NCBI GenBank assembly: GCA_004297465.1 | Contig: SCUB01000020.1 | Span: 164,183 to 228,182 of the forward strand | Reading direction: 5' to 3' | Length of the DNA: 64,000 bases | Origin: Xanthobacteraceae bacterium | GTDB lineage: Bacteria; Pseudomonadota; Alphaproteobacteria; Rhizobiales; Xanthobacteraceae | Shown here: in pieces, positions 39,666 through 50,000 of the stretch | Layout: the number at the start of each line of letters is the position of its first letter | How positions within the stretch are numbered: the stretch's first letter is position 1 | The notes under the pieces: generated by a model | Databases searched by the model: none | What the model was told of the DNA's origin: nothing | The model's input: the letters and a program-made list of their open reading frames with translations, nothing else | Translations under genes and position numbers: made by a program

Positions 39666-41342
39666 ATGCGACTTCATTATACGTGCGCGCTCATGGCGAT
39701 GCTCGTGCTTGCCGTGCCTTCCCAGCGACTGTCGGCGCATGAGGGCCACGACCACGGGACAGCCACACCCACCGTTGTTCTTCCGGCGCAGCCGCGTGCG
39801 GAGGCTGCATCAAAGGCGTTTGAACTCGTCACGATCGCCAAAGCTGGCGAGTTGACGATCTACCTGGATCGCTTTGCCACGAACGAGACTGTGCCCGACG
39901 CGGCCATCGCGCTGGAAACTCCGCAAGGAAGCGTGGATGCGAAGCGCGCGGGCGATGGAACCTATCGCTTGGCGGCACCGTGGGCCGCCACCCCGGGCCG
40001 CTACGATCTGATCGCAACGGTCAAGAAAGACGGCGTTTCCGACATCCTTGCCTTCACGATCGAGATTCCGCCTGCGCAGGCTCCCACCGCAGCCTCGCCA
40101 GGCTACACAAGCACTGCCATGGCCCTCGGAAACAGGGATCGGATTGCGGCAAGCAATCCGGGCGCGATGGTCGCCGCGATCGGCGCCTTTGTCGTCGGTG
40201 GAATCGGAGGCATGTTTATCGCCAGGCGACGGCGGGCGGTGCAGGTCATGGTGGCGGTGACGCTGACGCTGACACTCGTACAGGCTGCATTCGCGCACGA
40301 AGGCGAGGACCACGGCAATCCCGCACTCGCGCAACCAGCCGGGACGCGGGACACGGCGCAACTCTTGGCGGACGGGAGTGTGTTCGTCCCGAAGGGCACG
40401 CAGCGCATTCTTGCCATTCGTACGATCGTTTCCGAGCCGTCCGCGTACCGCCGCACTGTCGAGCTTCCCGGCCGTATCATTCCGGACCCCAATGCAAGCG
40501 GATTCGTGCAAGCGGCGGTCGGCGGCAGGCTGTCGTCTCCCGAGGGAGGATTCCCGCGGTTAGGAACGCCCGTGAAGAAAGGTGATGTGCTTGCCTACGT
40601 AACGCCGCCCTTGCAGGCGATCGACGTCTCCACGATGCGCCAGCAGCAGGGCGATCTCGATCAGCAGATCTCGATCGTCGAGCGCCGCCTTGCTCGTTAC
40701 GAAACCCTTGCGCCGAGTGGTGCCGTCGCGCGCTCCCAGCTTGAGGAGGCCCGTCTCGAACTGCAGGGATTGAAAGGCCGCCGCGCCTCGCTCGACAAGG
40801 TCAGGCGCGAGCCGGAAGCCCTCGTTGCTCCGGTCGACGGCATCATCGCGGACGGAACTCCCGTCGCCGGACAGATTGCCCAGACAAATGCTGTGGTCTT
40901 CCACATCATCGATCCTGCCCGGCTTTGGATCGAAGCCTTGAGCTACGAGTCTTTGCCTGCGTTGCAGCGCGCCACGGCGCGGGCGGGCGACAAGGAATTG
41001 GGATTGGCGTTTCGGGGCGCCGGCTTTGCAGACCGCAATCAGTCGATTCCGATTCACTTTGCTCTTGAAGGCGATGTGTCCGGAATTCGCGTCGGCCAGT
41101 TCGTGACCGTGTTCGCGGAAACCCCGGAGGAGCAACGGGGGCTTGCCGTTCCGCGCACCAGCATCGTGCGAACCGCGTCGGGACAGGATTCGGTCTACGA
41201 GCATGTTGGCGCCGAACGGTTCGAATCGCGCCCGGTTCGAATCGAGCCGCTCGATGGGCAGCGCGTGCTGATCTCTCAGGGGCTGTCGCCCGGCAAGCGC
41301 ATCGTCGTCCAGGGTGCCGAACTTATCGATCACGTCCGGTGA
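39666..41342 (+). CDS. RND efflux periplasmic adaptor (CzcB/CusB-like) with extra N-terminal domain
   Basis: Membrane-fusion protein of 558 residues, longer than usual (about 380-420). After a signal peptide (about 1-27) comes an extra domain of about 150 residues, then a membrane segment AAIGAFVVGGIGGMFIARRRR at about 178-198 and a second export-like stretch ending AAFAHEGEDHGN. The classical adaptor follows: barrel-sandwich GRLSSPEGGFPRLGTPVKKGDVLAYV, a coiled coil with QQGDLDQQISIVERRLARYE, and a beta-barrel. The start is ATG 39666 because GAGG lies about 10 bases upstream; an in-frame TTG lies at 39639. It precedes the pump gene by 10 bases. The His-rich stretches suit metal handover. Confidence 0.87.
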   Translation: MRLHYTCALMAMLVLAVPSQRLSAHEGHDHGTATPTVVLPAQPRAEAASKAFELVTIAKAGELTIYLDRFATNETVPDAAIALETPQGSVDAKRAGDGTYRLAAPWAATPGRYDLIATVKKDGVSDILAFTIEIPPAQAPTAASPGYTSTAMALGNRDRIAASNPGAMVAAIGAFVVGGIGGMFIARRRRAVQVMVAVTLTLTLVQAAFAHEGEDHGNPALAQPAGTRDTAQLLADGSVFVPKGTQRILAIRTIVSEPSAYRRTVELPGRIIPDPNASGFVQAAVGGRLSSPEGGFPRLGTPVKKGDVLAYVTPPLQAIDVSTMRQQQGDLDQQISIVERRLARYETLAPSGAVARSQLEEARLELQGLKGRRASLDKVRREPEALVAPVDGIIADGTPVAGQIAQTNAVVFHIIDPARLWIEALSYESLPALQRATARAGDKELGLAFRGAGFADRNQSIPIHFALEGDVSGIRVGQFVTVFAETPEEQRGLAVPRTSIVRTASGQDSVYEHVGAERFESRPVRIEPLDGQRVLISQGLSPGKRIVVQGAELIDHVR

Positions 41343-41352
41343 GGAGGGCGCC

Positions 41353-44300
41353 ATGTTCCGATTTCTCGTCACGCACTCCTTGCGCAACCGGCTGTTCGTC
41401 CTGGCCGCGGCGATAGCGCTGGTCGCCTATGGATTGTTCACCGTTGCCCGCCTGCCTGTGGATGTCTTTCCCGATCTGAACAAGCCGACCGTCACGATCA
41501 TGACCGAGGCGGAGGGGCTTGCGCCCCCCGAGGTCGAGCAACTCGTCACGTTTCCGATCGAGACGCAAATGAACGGCGTGCCCGGGGTATCCCGAGTGCG
41601 CTCCGTTTCCGGAGTGGGGTTGTCGATCGTCTATGTCGAGTTTGACTGGGGTACCGACGTCTACCGCAACCGACAGCAGATCGGAGAACGGCTCGCCCTG
41701 ATCCGCGAGCAACTGCCTCCGAACACGACTCCGCAAATGGGACCCATCAGTTCCATCATGGGGCAAATTCTGCTTGTGGCGGTCACCAGCACGGAAGCCA
41801 CTCCCATGGAGGTGCGTGAGGCGGCCGATTTTGTTATCAGACCGCGTCTCCTCACGATCCCTGGGGTAGCTCAGGTCATCCCGATGGGCGGCGAGGTTCG
41901 TCAGTATCGCGTTTCTCCGAATCCGCCCGCGCTGCGCGCCTTGAATGTGACCTATGATCAGGTCGAAAAGGCTCTCGCCCTGTTCGGTGCCAACGCCGGC
42001 GGCGGCTTCACGGACCAGTATTCGCGCGAGTACCTGATCCGCAACATTGGCCGCACCACCAGTCTCGAGGATTTACGTAACGTTGTCGTTGCGAGAGTAA
42101 ACGGCGGTCCGATCTATCTGTGGCAAGTGGCCGGTGTCGAGTTCGCGCCGAAGGTCAAGCGGGGCGACTCCGGATATATGGGCGCATCCGCCGTAATCGT
42201 GTCGATCGAAAAACAGCCGAACGTCGACACCGTTCGGCTGACCCGTGAGATCGAACAGGCGCTGAAAGACGTCACCAACACGCTGCCGAAGGGCATCAAG
42301 GCCGATCAGATCCTGTTCCGGCAGGCGAATTTCATCGAGACCTCAATCCGCAATGTCGAGCGGGTGCTGTTGGAAGCCGGGCTGGTGGTGGCCGTCGTGC
42401 TGTTCGCGTTCCTTCTGAACTGGCGAACAACGGCCATCTCGCTGACCGCCATTCCGGTTTCGATCCTCACCACCGCCGTCGTGTTTCATCTGTTTGGTCT
42501 GTCGATCAATACGATGACACTGGGCGGACTTGCCATTGCAATCGGCGAGTTGGTGGACGACGCGGTTGTCGATGTCGAAAATATCTTCAGGCGTCTGCGG
42601 GAAAACCGCGAAGCGGGAAACCCACGCTCGGTCATCGACGTGATCATCTTGGCCTCTCAGGAGGTCCGGTCGGGCATCGTCTACGCGACGACCATTATCA
42701 TTCTTGTATTCGTTCCGCTGTTCGCGCTGTCGGGAATCGAGGGGCGGCTCTTTGCGCCGCTCGGCGAGGCTTACATCATTTCAATCCTCGCCAGCCTTTT
42801 GGTCTCGATCACGCTTACGCCGGTGATGGCCTACTACATGTTGCCGGGGATCAGGCAACTGAAGCATGGCGACAGCGCCTTGGTCCGCGTCCTCAAACGA
42901 TGGAATAAGCACCTGCTGGGCCTGGCGTTCCGGCATAGGGGCGCGGTGTTCGCCATCGTTGCACTCGCGATCGTGGCGGCCGGCGCGGGTGCCATGCTCC
43001 TGCCCAGGGCCTTCCTGCCCCCGTTCAACGAAGGCACCTTCACGATCAACATGCTGTTCAACCCCGGAATCTCGCTTTCCGAATCCCATCGGGTCGGTCT
43101 CATTGCCGAGCGTCTGATTCTTGAAGTGCCCGAGGTGAAAGCGGTTGGGAGGCGGACGGGGAGGGCCGAACTTGATGAGCATGCCGAGGGAGTTCATTCG
43201 TCGGAGATTGAAGTCGACCTGAAAAGCGGTGGCCGTTCCAAGGCGGAGATCATTGACGATCTGCGCGGCCGGCTGGCTGTCCTGCCTGTATCGACGAACG
43301 TCGGCCAACCGATTTCGCATCGACTGGACCATATGCTGTCGGGCGTGCGGGCCCAGATTGCCCTCAAGATATTCGGCGACGACCTCGACTCTTTGAGGAC
43401 GACGGCTGAACGGCTTCGTCAGCGATTATCGAACATCCCCGGGCTCGTCGACTTGCAGGTCGAGAAGCAGGTTCGAATTCCGCAGCTGGAGATTCGTGTC
43501 GATTACAGGCGTGCCGGGCTTTATGGCGTGCAGCCCGCCACCGTCGTCGATCAGATCAGCCGGTTGTCGAACGGCCGCGTCATCTCACGCGTCGTCGACG
43601 GCTATCGTCGCTTCGACGTCACGCTGCGACTGCCGGACCGCCTCCGCACCACGCAGAAGCTCGGTGACCTGCTCATCGAGACTCCAGTCGGGTGGATCCC
43701 CGCCCGACAGATCGCGGACATCCGCGAAACGGACGGCCCAAACCAGATTCTGCGCGAAAACGGGCGGCGCCGTGTCGTCGTGCTCGCCAACACGGACGGC
43801 CGCGCCGATATGGCGAAGGTGGTCGGAGCCATTCGGCGGGAACTCGCCTCGGTCAAGCTGCCCGAAGGCTCATTCACGCAGCTGGAAGGCACGTTCCAGG
43901 CTCAGGAGGAAGCGACCAGGATGATCGGAGCGCTTTCCGTCCTGTCGCTCGGGATGATCTTCGCCATCCTGTATAGTCGTTACCGGTCGGCGGCGCTGGC
44001 GCTCATCATCATGGGCAACATTCCGCTCGCCCTCATCGGCTCGGTGATCGCGCTTTGGCTGGCGGGTCAGCCGCTCTCGGTTGCGTCGATGATCGGCTTT
44101 ATCACGCTTGCCGGCATCGCCGCCCGTAACGGTATTCTCAAGATCAGCCACTACATCAACCTCGCGCTTCACGAGGGAATGCCGTTCGGTCGCGATCTGA
44201 TTGTTCGGGGCAGCCTCGACCGCCTGACGCCGGTCTTGATGACGGCGCTGTCGGCGGGCCTGGCGCTGTTGCCGCTCCTCATCGATCCCGCTTCGCCCGG

Positions 44301-44484
44301 CAAGGAGATCCTGCATCCGGTGGCAGTGACCATCTTCGGCGGCCTGATCAGTGCGACCTTGCTCGACGCCATCCTGACGCCGCTACTGTTCCTGCGTTTT
44401 GGCGAAACACCCCTGCAACGGCTTCTTGCTCCTCTGGAACAGCACACCTCGGAGCGGCCGGCAGTCATCACCGAAGCTTTCTAG
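41353..44484 (+). CDS. heavy-metal efflux RND pump (CzcA/CusA family)
   Basis: Inner-membrane proton-driven pump of 1043 residues. Family features: VARLPVDVFPDLNKPTVTIMTEAEGLAP at the N-terminus (the PDxxxPxVxI motif), VEQLVTFPIE, and TM4 with AIGELVDDAVVDVENIFRRLREN. Against CzcA (D-x5-D-x6-E), the first Asp is Ala, as in CusA, while the VDD pair resembles hydrophobe exporters. The metal cannot be read from this alone, but the His/Met-rich neighbours favour copper or silver. The start at 41353 (MFRFL) is preceded by GAGGAGGG. The operon continues with two small exported proteins. No outer-membrane TolC/CzcC partner is in the operon. Confidence 0.9.
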   Translation: MFRFLVTHSLRNRLFVLAAAIALVAYGLFTVARLPVDVFPDLNKPTVTIMTEAEGLAPPEVEQLVTFPIETQMNGVPGVSRVRSVSGVGLSIVYVEFDWGTDVYRNRQQIGERLALIREQLPPNTTPQMGPISSIMGQILLVAVTSTEATPMEVREAADFVIRPRLLTIPGVAQVIPMGGEVRQYRVSPNPPALRALNVTYDQVEKALALFGANAGGGFTDQYSREYLIRNIGRTTSLEDLRNVVVARVNGGPIYLWQVAGVEFAPKVKRGDSGYMGASAVIVSIEKQPNVDTVRLTREIEQALKDVTNTLPKGIKADQILFRQANFIETSIRNVERVLLEAGLVVAVVLFAFLLNWRTTAISLTAIPVSILTTAVVFHLFGLSINTMTLGGLAIAIGELVDDAVVDVENIFRRLRENREAGNPRSVIDVIILASQEVRSGIVYATTIIILVFVPLFALSGIEGRLFAPLGEAYIISILASLLVSITLTPVMAYYMLPGIRQLKHGDSALVRVLKRWNKHLLGLAFRHRGAVFAIVALAIVAAGAGAMLLPRAFLPPFNEGTFTINMLFNPGISLSESHRVGLIAERLILEVPEVKAVGRRTGRAELDEHAEGVHSSEIEVDLKSGGRSKAEIIDDLRGRLAVLPVSTNVGQPISHRLDHMLSGVRAQIALKIFGDDLDSLRTTAERLRQRLSNIPGLVDLQVEKQVRIPQLEIRVDYRRAGLYGVQPATVVDQISRLSNGRVISRVVDGYRRFDVTLRLPDRLRTTQKLGDLLIETPVGWIPARQIADIRETDGPNQILRENGRRRVVVLANTDGRADMAKVVGAIRRELASVKLPEGSFTQLEGTFQAQEEATRMIGALSVLSLGMIFAILYSRYRSAALALIIMGNIPLALIGSVIALWLAGQPLSVASMIGFITLAGIAARNGILKISHYINLALHEGMPFGRDLIVRGSLDRLTPVLMTALSAGLALLPLLIDPASPGKEILHPVAVTIFGGLISATLLDAILTPLLFLRFGETPLQRLLAPLEQHTSERPAVITEAF

Positions 44485-44504
44485 ATACTCAAGGAGAGAA
44501 ACTC

Positions 44505-44876
44505 ATGACACTGAAGAATATCGTAGCGATGGCCTTGCTTGCGGCAATGACATCATTCGCGTCGGCACATGCTCCGAAGGTCGGCGCAAACGGCGGCGCG
44601 CAGGCCGACGCCGGCAGCTTTCATGTCGAGGTGGTGCCTCAAGGGACAACTCTGCAGGTTTTCCTTCGGAGCCATGCCGACAAGGTCGTTCTCACAGAAG
44701 GCTATAAGGGAACAGCGATCTTTATAGTCGACGGTAATCCGCAACGCATCCCGCTGACGCCAGCGGGCGAGAACAAGCTGACAGGAACGTCGGAGGTTTC
44801 AATCCCGAGCGAGCCGAAGGGTGCCGTACAGATCACGACGCCTACCGGCAGCACGATGCAGGCGAAATTCGACTAG
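44505..44876 (+). CDS. small exported protein of the RND metal operon
   Basis: Protein of 123 residues with a signal peptide (about 1-22, ending SFASAHAP). The mature part is a short beta-rich domain (FHVEVVPQGTTLQVFLRSHA, then GYKGTAIFIVDGNPQRIPL). It begins with AHAPKVGANGG, where the N-terminal His could bind metal. I know similar small proteins only as hypothetical neighbours of CzcA-like pumps. It lies 20 bases after the pump gene with AAGGAGAGA as ribosome site, so it is made with the pump. It may be a periplasmic metal chaperone. Confidence 0.75.
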   Translation: MTLKNIVAMALLAAMTSFASAHAPKVGANGGAQADAGSFHVEVVPQGTTLQVFLRSHADKVVLTEGYKGTAIFIVDGNPQRIPLTPAGENKLTGTSEVSIPSEPKGAVQITTPTGSTMQAKFD

Positions 44877-44893
44877 GCGGAAAGGATGGAACG

Positions 44894-45502
44894 ATGAAAC
44901 CGCACTTATTGATATCGACGGTGGCTGGGATGGTGCTGCTGTCCGTGGGAGCATTCGCGCAAACGCAACAGCAGGACCATCAGGAGCACCATCCCGGTGG
45001 CTCCCAGGCGCAGGCTCAGACTGAGCCGCCTGCGCCTCAGCCTGCCGCGCCCCAAGCTCCGCCGGCCGCATCGGCCCCTGATCAGCAGCAGATGCCAATG
45101 GGGCAAATGATGCAGGGAATGCCCGAGCAATGCCGGGCAATGATGCAGAACATGCCGCAGGGCTGCATGCCGATGATGCAGCAGATGATGCAGGGGCGCA
45201 TGGGCGGCTCAATGCCGGGCATGGCCCCTCAGCCCGCCACTCAATCGGCCGCCACCAAGGCATACGTGGAGGCATCTGACAGGATGCGCGGCCCGATGAT
45301 GGAGGGCCTTCAAGCAAGCAATCCGGACGTGGCATTCGTCCGTGGCATGATTGCGCACCATCAGGGAGCAATCGACATGGCCAGGGTGGTTCTTCAGTAC
45401 GGAAATGATGGGCAGACAAAAAAGTGGGCCAACGACGTGGTTCGCGAGCAGCAACGCGAGATCAACGAGATGCAGGAGTGGCTCAAGAAGAACAAGCGTT
45501 GA
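44894..45502 (+). CDS. DUF305 family Met-rich periplasmic protein
   Basis: Protein of 202 residues: signal peptide (about 1-23), a Gln/Pro/Ala-rich linker, a strongly Met-rich central part (QMMQGMPEQCRAMMQNMPQG, then MMQQMMQGRMGG) and a C-terminal DUF305 domain with FVRGMIAHHQGAIDMARVVL. DUF305 proteins such as CopM bind Cu(I)/Ag(I) through Met and His, so this is a probable periplasmic copper sponge or chaperone. It is the last gene of the operon starting at 39141, 17 bases after its neighbour, and gives the best hint that the pump handles copper or silver. Confidence 0.87.
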   Translation: MKPHLLISTVAGMVLLSVGAFAQTQQQDHQEHHPGGSQAQAQTEPPAPQPAAPQAPPAASAPDQQQMPMGQMMQGMPEQCRAMMQNMPQGCMPMMQQMMQGRMGGSMPGMAPQPATQSAATKAYVEASDRMRGPMMEGLQASNPDVAFVRGMIAHHQGAIDMARVVLQYGNDGQTKKWANDVVREQQREINEMQEWLKKNKR

Positions 45503-45607
45503 AGCAGGACTGGCGTTGAAGCGGAACTGGGGCCGTTCGCCACGGTTGAACGGCCCATTATCGTTGCGGCGATCGTCTCGCGTCGGCGATGCGCCTGATT
45601 TTTGATC

Positions 45608-45636
45608 TTGACTGCATATTTGATAATACGTATATA
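45608..45636 (+). promoter_or_regulatory. promoter of the ArsR-type repressor gene
   Basis: TTGACT (45608-45613), a 17-base spacer and TATATA (45631-45636) form a likely sigma-70 promoter. An 8-base palindrome ATACGTAT (45626-45633) lies across the spacer and -10, in an AT-rich dyad suited to ArsR-type binding. The expected transcription start is at about 45643, directly before ATG 45644, so the mRNA may be leaderless. Confidence 0.65.
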
Positions 45637-45643
45637 CGCAGAT

Positions 45644-45973
45644 ATGAAATTAAATATGAAAATGATGGACGCCGCGGCCGATCAGGCGAGCGATTTGCTC
45701 AAGGCGCTCGCCAACCGTCACCGGCTGCTGATCATTTGCCAGCTGATCGATGGGGAACGATCCGTCGGTGAGCTTGCCGAATTTCTGAGACTTCGCGATT
45801 CCACGGTTTCCCAGCATCTCGCGCTGCTTCGTAAGGATGGCTTGGTCTCGGCCCGGCGCGAGGCTCAAACCGTCTACTATTCAATCGCGAGCACCCCTGC
45901 GCGAGAGCTTCTGACGACGCTTTACCGCGTCTATTGCGCGCCCGGAAGCGGCAAGAGAGCACCTAAAATGTGA
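45644..45973 (+). CDS. ArsR-family repressor, BigR/SqrR-like (two-cysteine persulfide sensor type)
   Basis: Winged helix-turn-helix repressor of about 109 residues. The recognition helix region is LAEFLRLRDSTVSQHLALLRKDGLVSARREAQTVYYS. Two cysteines lie in the places typical of BigR/SqrR/YgaV: one in LLIICQLIDGERSV and one near the end in LYRVYCAPG. In those proteins the pair forms a persulfide or tetrasulfide link when reactive sulfur is present, releasing DNA. No metal-binding ELCVCDL motif of ArsR/SmtB type is seen. The start is uncertain: ATG 45644, 45656, 45662 and 45665 are in frame, and no ribosome site is present. Its end overlaps the downstream adaptor frame, so it probably controls the following RND pump. 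Confidence 0.85.
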   Translation: MKLNMKMMDAAADQASDLLKALANRHRLLIICQLIDGERSVGELAEFLRLRDSTVSQHLALLRKDGLVSARREAQTVYYSIASTPARELLTTLYRVYCAPGSGKRAPKM

Positions 45974-46071
45974 GGTCGGAATTTGCGCATCTTGAGGCGG
46001 ATCAAAAATCCGCGTCAATTCAGATGGAAGCCTTCTATAAATCAGCGAGCGATAAGAGCGTGAGTCCACAG

Positions 46072-47061
46072 ATGCACAGAGTGACAAGAGCCGGTCTTTT
46101 GATTGTGGCGGCGATGGCATCCTCGCCGGTGCTCGCGGAGACATTCGCGGTTGTTCCGCGACAGGTTTCGGACGAGAAGGCCGTGTTCGCGACGGTCGAG
46201 AGCGTCAGCGTCGTTCCAGCACGCGGGCGAATCGGGGGAACCGTCGTCCAGCTCAATGTGAGAGAAGGCGATCGCGTGACGCGTGGCCAGTCGATTGCGA
46301 CGATTGGCGATGAGAAGCTCGCACTTCAGATGAAATCCCTGGATGCGCAGATTGATGCGCTGCAGGCACAATCGACTCAGGCCCAGACCGATCTGACCCG
46401 GATCGAGGGTCTGGTCGAGCGCGGCACGTTACCACGTATCAGGCTTGATGAGTCCCGAACGGCCGTGAACGTCGCCGAGAACGCGCGCCGCGCGCGCGTC
46501 GCCGAACGTGCGGTGGTACAGCAGCAATTGACCGAAGGTGAGGTGCTGGCGCCCGCCGATGGACGTGTTTTGAAGAAGCTGGCGGCAATAGGATCCGTCC
46601 TGCTGCCCGGCGAGCCAGTCGCCATGATTGCCGAACAAAACTTCATGCTGCGGCTGCGTATTCCCGAACGTCATGCCCGGTCCCTGAAGGCCGGCGACAG
46701 GATACGGATTGACGGTGCGGAGCTTGGCGAACAGACGCCGCGATTCGGAAAAATTGAACTCATCTATCCTCAGATCGAGGATGGGCGCGTCATTGCCGAT
46801 GCGAAGGTCGATGGTCTCGGGGAATATTTCGTCGGCGACCGTCTGCGGGTGTGGATCTCCGGCGAGCAGCGATCTGCCTTTGTGATTCCATCGGGATATG
46901 TGACGACGCGTTTTGGCGTCGACTATGTCCGGGTTCAACAGGCCGGCGGGGCAGTGAGCACGCCAGTGCAGCGCGGCCGGAGGCTTCCAGCGCCCGACGT
47001 GCCGGATGGGTTGGAGATCCTGTCAGGCATCCGTTCCGGCGATCAACTGGTGTCCCCATGA
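46072..47061 (+). CDS. RND efflux periplasmic adaptor subunit
   Basis: Membrane-fusion protein of 329 residues from the ATG at 46072, where a good signal peptide begins (HRVTRAGLLIVAAMASSPVLAE). In-frame earlier starts exist at 46024 and at GTG 45970, the latter overlapping the repressor stop. The lipoyl-like half reads GGTVVQLNVREGDRVTRGQSIATIGD, a coiled-coil hairpin with QIDALQAQSTQAQTDLTRIE follows, then APADGRVLKKLAAIGSVLLPGE. It links an inner-membrane pump to an outer-membrane channel. Its stop overlaps the pump start by 4 bases (ATGA). Confidence 0.88.
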   Translation: MHRVTRAGLLIVAAMASSPVLAETFAVVPRQVSDEKAVFATVESVSVVPARGRIGGTVVQLNVREGDRVTRGQSIATIGDEKLALQMKSLDAQIDALQAQSTQAQTDLTRIEGLVERGTLPRIRLDESRTAVNVAENARRARVAERAVVQQQLTEGEVLAPADGRVLKKLAAIGSVLLPGEPVAMIAEQNFMLRLRIPERHARSLKAGDRIRIDGAELGEQTPRFGKIELIYPQIEDGRVIADAKVDGLGEYFVGDRLRVWISGEQRSAFVIPSGYVTTRFGVDYVRVQQAGGAVSTPVQRGRRLPAPDVPDGLEILSGIRSGDQLVSP

Positions 47062-50000
47062 ACCTCGGATTTTCGGGTCGGTTGACGCAGGGAACCATCA
47101 ACTCCCCGCTCACGCCGCTATTCCTGATTGCTTCTGTCGTAATGGGCCTGATTGCCCTCGTGGTGATTCCGCGCGAGGAGGAGCCGCAGATCAGCGTTCC
47201 GATGGTCGACATTCGCATTAATGCGGATGGTCTGCGCGCGCCCGACGCGGTCGAACTGGTCACCAAGCCGCTCGAAGCCATCGTCAAGGGTATCGATGGC
47301 ATCGAACATGTCTATAGCCAGACAGAAGACGATCGCGTCATGGTCACCGCGCGTTTTCTGGTCGGAACCAAATCGGAAGACGCGATCCTGCGGGTTCATG
47401 AAAAGATCCGGGCAAATCTTGATCGTATTCCGGTGGGGATTCCGGAACCGCTGATCATCGGCCGCGGCATCAATGACGTCGCTATCACTGTCCTGACATT
47501 GTCGCCGAAGCCAGATGCGGCCAGCCGATGGACGGACAAGGATCTTTACGAGCTGGCCGACAAATTGCGATCCGAGCTTGTGAAGGTTGACAGCATTGGC
47601 CTGACATATATTTCGGGAGGCGCCGCCCAGCAGATCCGCGTTGAACCCGACACGGAGAAGCTTTCGTTGTTTGGCGTGACGCTTCAGCAGCTCGCGGCCA
47701 AGGTGAAGGACGCCAATCGCTCGTTCATGGCCGGCCAGTTACGCGAGGCCGGCATTGTGCGAAATGTCGCGGCAGGCCAGACGCTGACCGGAATTCCCGA
47801 TATCGGGTTGCTTCTCATCACGGCGCGCGACGGGCGTCCGGTCTACGTCAAGGATGTCGCGCGCGTCGTCATTGGGTCGAATACCGCCGAGCATCGCGTC
47901 TGGAATGACATGCGCGGAACGAACGGGAACTGGGAGCGCTTTCCGGCGGTCAGCGTGGCGCTTGCCAAGAGGGCAGGCGCCAATGCCGTCGTGGTTTCCG
48001 AAGACATAGCGCATCGGCTCGAAGGGCTCAAATCGCGCCTCATCCCCAGTGACGTTCAGGTCACCGTCACGCGCGACTATGGCGAGACGGCTAACGAAAA
48101 GGCAAACGAACTTCTGTTCCATCTCGGCCTGGCGACGCTGTCGATCGTCGGCCTGATCGCCATAGCGATCGGATGGCGCGAGGCCGTCGTGACGCTGGTC
48201 GTCATCCCCACCACGATTCTGCTGACGCTGTTTGCCGCCAATCTGATGGGCTACACGATCAACCGCGTGTCCCTGTTCGCGCTGATCTTCTCGATCGGCA
48301 TCCTAGTGGATGACGCCATTGTCGTCGTCGAGAACATCGCCCGTCACTGGGCCATGAGGGATGGTCGGCCACGCCTGCAGGCGACGATCGAGGCGGTGGC
48401 GGAAGTTGGCAATCCGACGGTGGTTGCGACCCTGACGGTTGTGGCGGCGCTTCTGCCCATGCTGTTCGTGTCGGGGCTGATGGGCCCCTACATGGCTCCC
48501 ATTCCGGCCAATGCCTCGGCGGCGATGCTGTTCTCTTTCTTCGTCGCCATGGTTGTCGCGCCCTGGCTGATGCTGCGTTTGTCGCCCAGGGAAAATGCCA
48601 TGAACGGCGCCGCCGGCGTCTCGCATGCAGCCCACGACGAGGGTCCGCTCGGCCGTCTCTACCGACGCATCGCGGCTCCCGTCATCCGCAGCAGGCGCTC
48701 GGCCTGGATCTTTCTCATCAGCGTTGGCGTCGCCACGCTGCTCGCCATGATGCTGTTTGCGACAAAATCGGTGACCGTCAAGCTGCTGCCGTTCGACAAC
48801 AAATCGGAAATCGCCGTGGTCGTCGATCTTCCCGAAGGCGCCAGCCTGGAGGACACCGAACGCACCCTGTTCGCGGCGGCCGATATCGCGCGCGGCCTGC
48901 CTGAAATCACCTCGATCCAGTCCTATGCCGGCACGCCCGCGCCATTTAATTTCAATGGCCTCGTGCGGCACTATTACGTGCGCGAACGCCCCGAACTGGG
49001 TGAGCTGCAGGTCAATCTTGTCGGGCGTGGGGACCGCAGCCGCGCAAGCCACGATATCGCCCTTGATCTCCGGCAGCGCCTGATGACCCTGACGGCTCCC
49101 GCCGGTTCGAGCATCAAGGTTGTCGAAGTGCCGCCCGGTCCGCCCGTTCTGGCCACTCTGTTGGCCGAAATCTACGGGCCGGACGCCACAACGCGTCGTG
49201 CCGTTGTCTCCGAACTCAAGAAAATCTTTGCTGATGTTCCGTTCATCGTCGATATCGATGATTCCATCGGCGAGAAGCGGCCGCGGCTGCGCCTTTCGAT
49301 TGATCAGGACCGGCTGGAATTTTTCGGTGTCGAACAGCGCGACGTCTACGACACCATACAGACCTTGTTTGGCGGCGTTTCGATCGGATACTCCCATCGC
49401 GGCGAGGATCGCAATCCGATCGAGATCGCCATTCGATTGCCGAAGAGCGACCTTGCGTGGACCGAGGCGCTTGCCTCCACTCCGGTGCCTGCAAATACGG
49501 TTCCCGGAAGCAAGACTGTGGTCGAACTTGGCCAGGTGGTGAAGGCCAGCACGGAAGAGGGGTCGCCGACGATTTTCAGGCGGGACGGGCGTTTTGCCGA
49601 CATGGTGACAGCTGAACTGGCGGGCCGGTTCGAAGCGCCGATCTACGGCATGCTTGAGGTCGCAAGCCGGGTCGATTCCCATGAATGGGGCACGCTGCCC
49701 AAGCCCGTCATCAGCCTGCACGGACAGCCGGTGGACGAGTCGCATCCCACGCTTTTGTGGGACGGCGAATGGGAAATCACCTATGTGACGTTTCGCGACA
49801 TGGGCGCGGCTTTTGGCGCCGCAATCCTTGGCATCTATATTCTGGTGGTGGCTCAGTTCGGCAGCTTTCGACTGCCCTTGGTGATTTTGACACCGATCCC
49901 GCTCACGCTGATCGGGATTGTTATCGGTCACTGGCTGTTTGGTGCACCCTTCACGGCGACTTCCATGATCGGATTCATCGCGCTTGCAGGAATCATCGTG

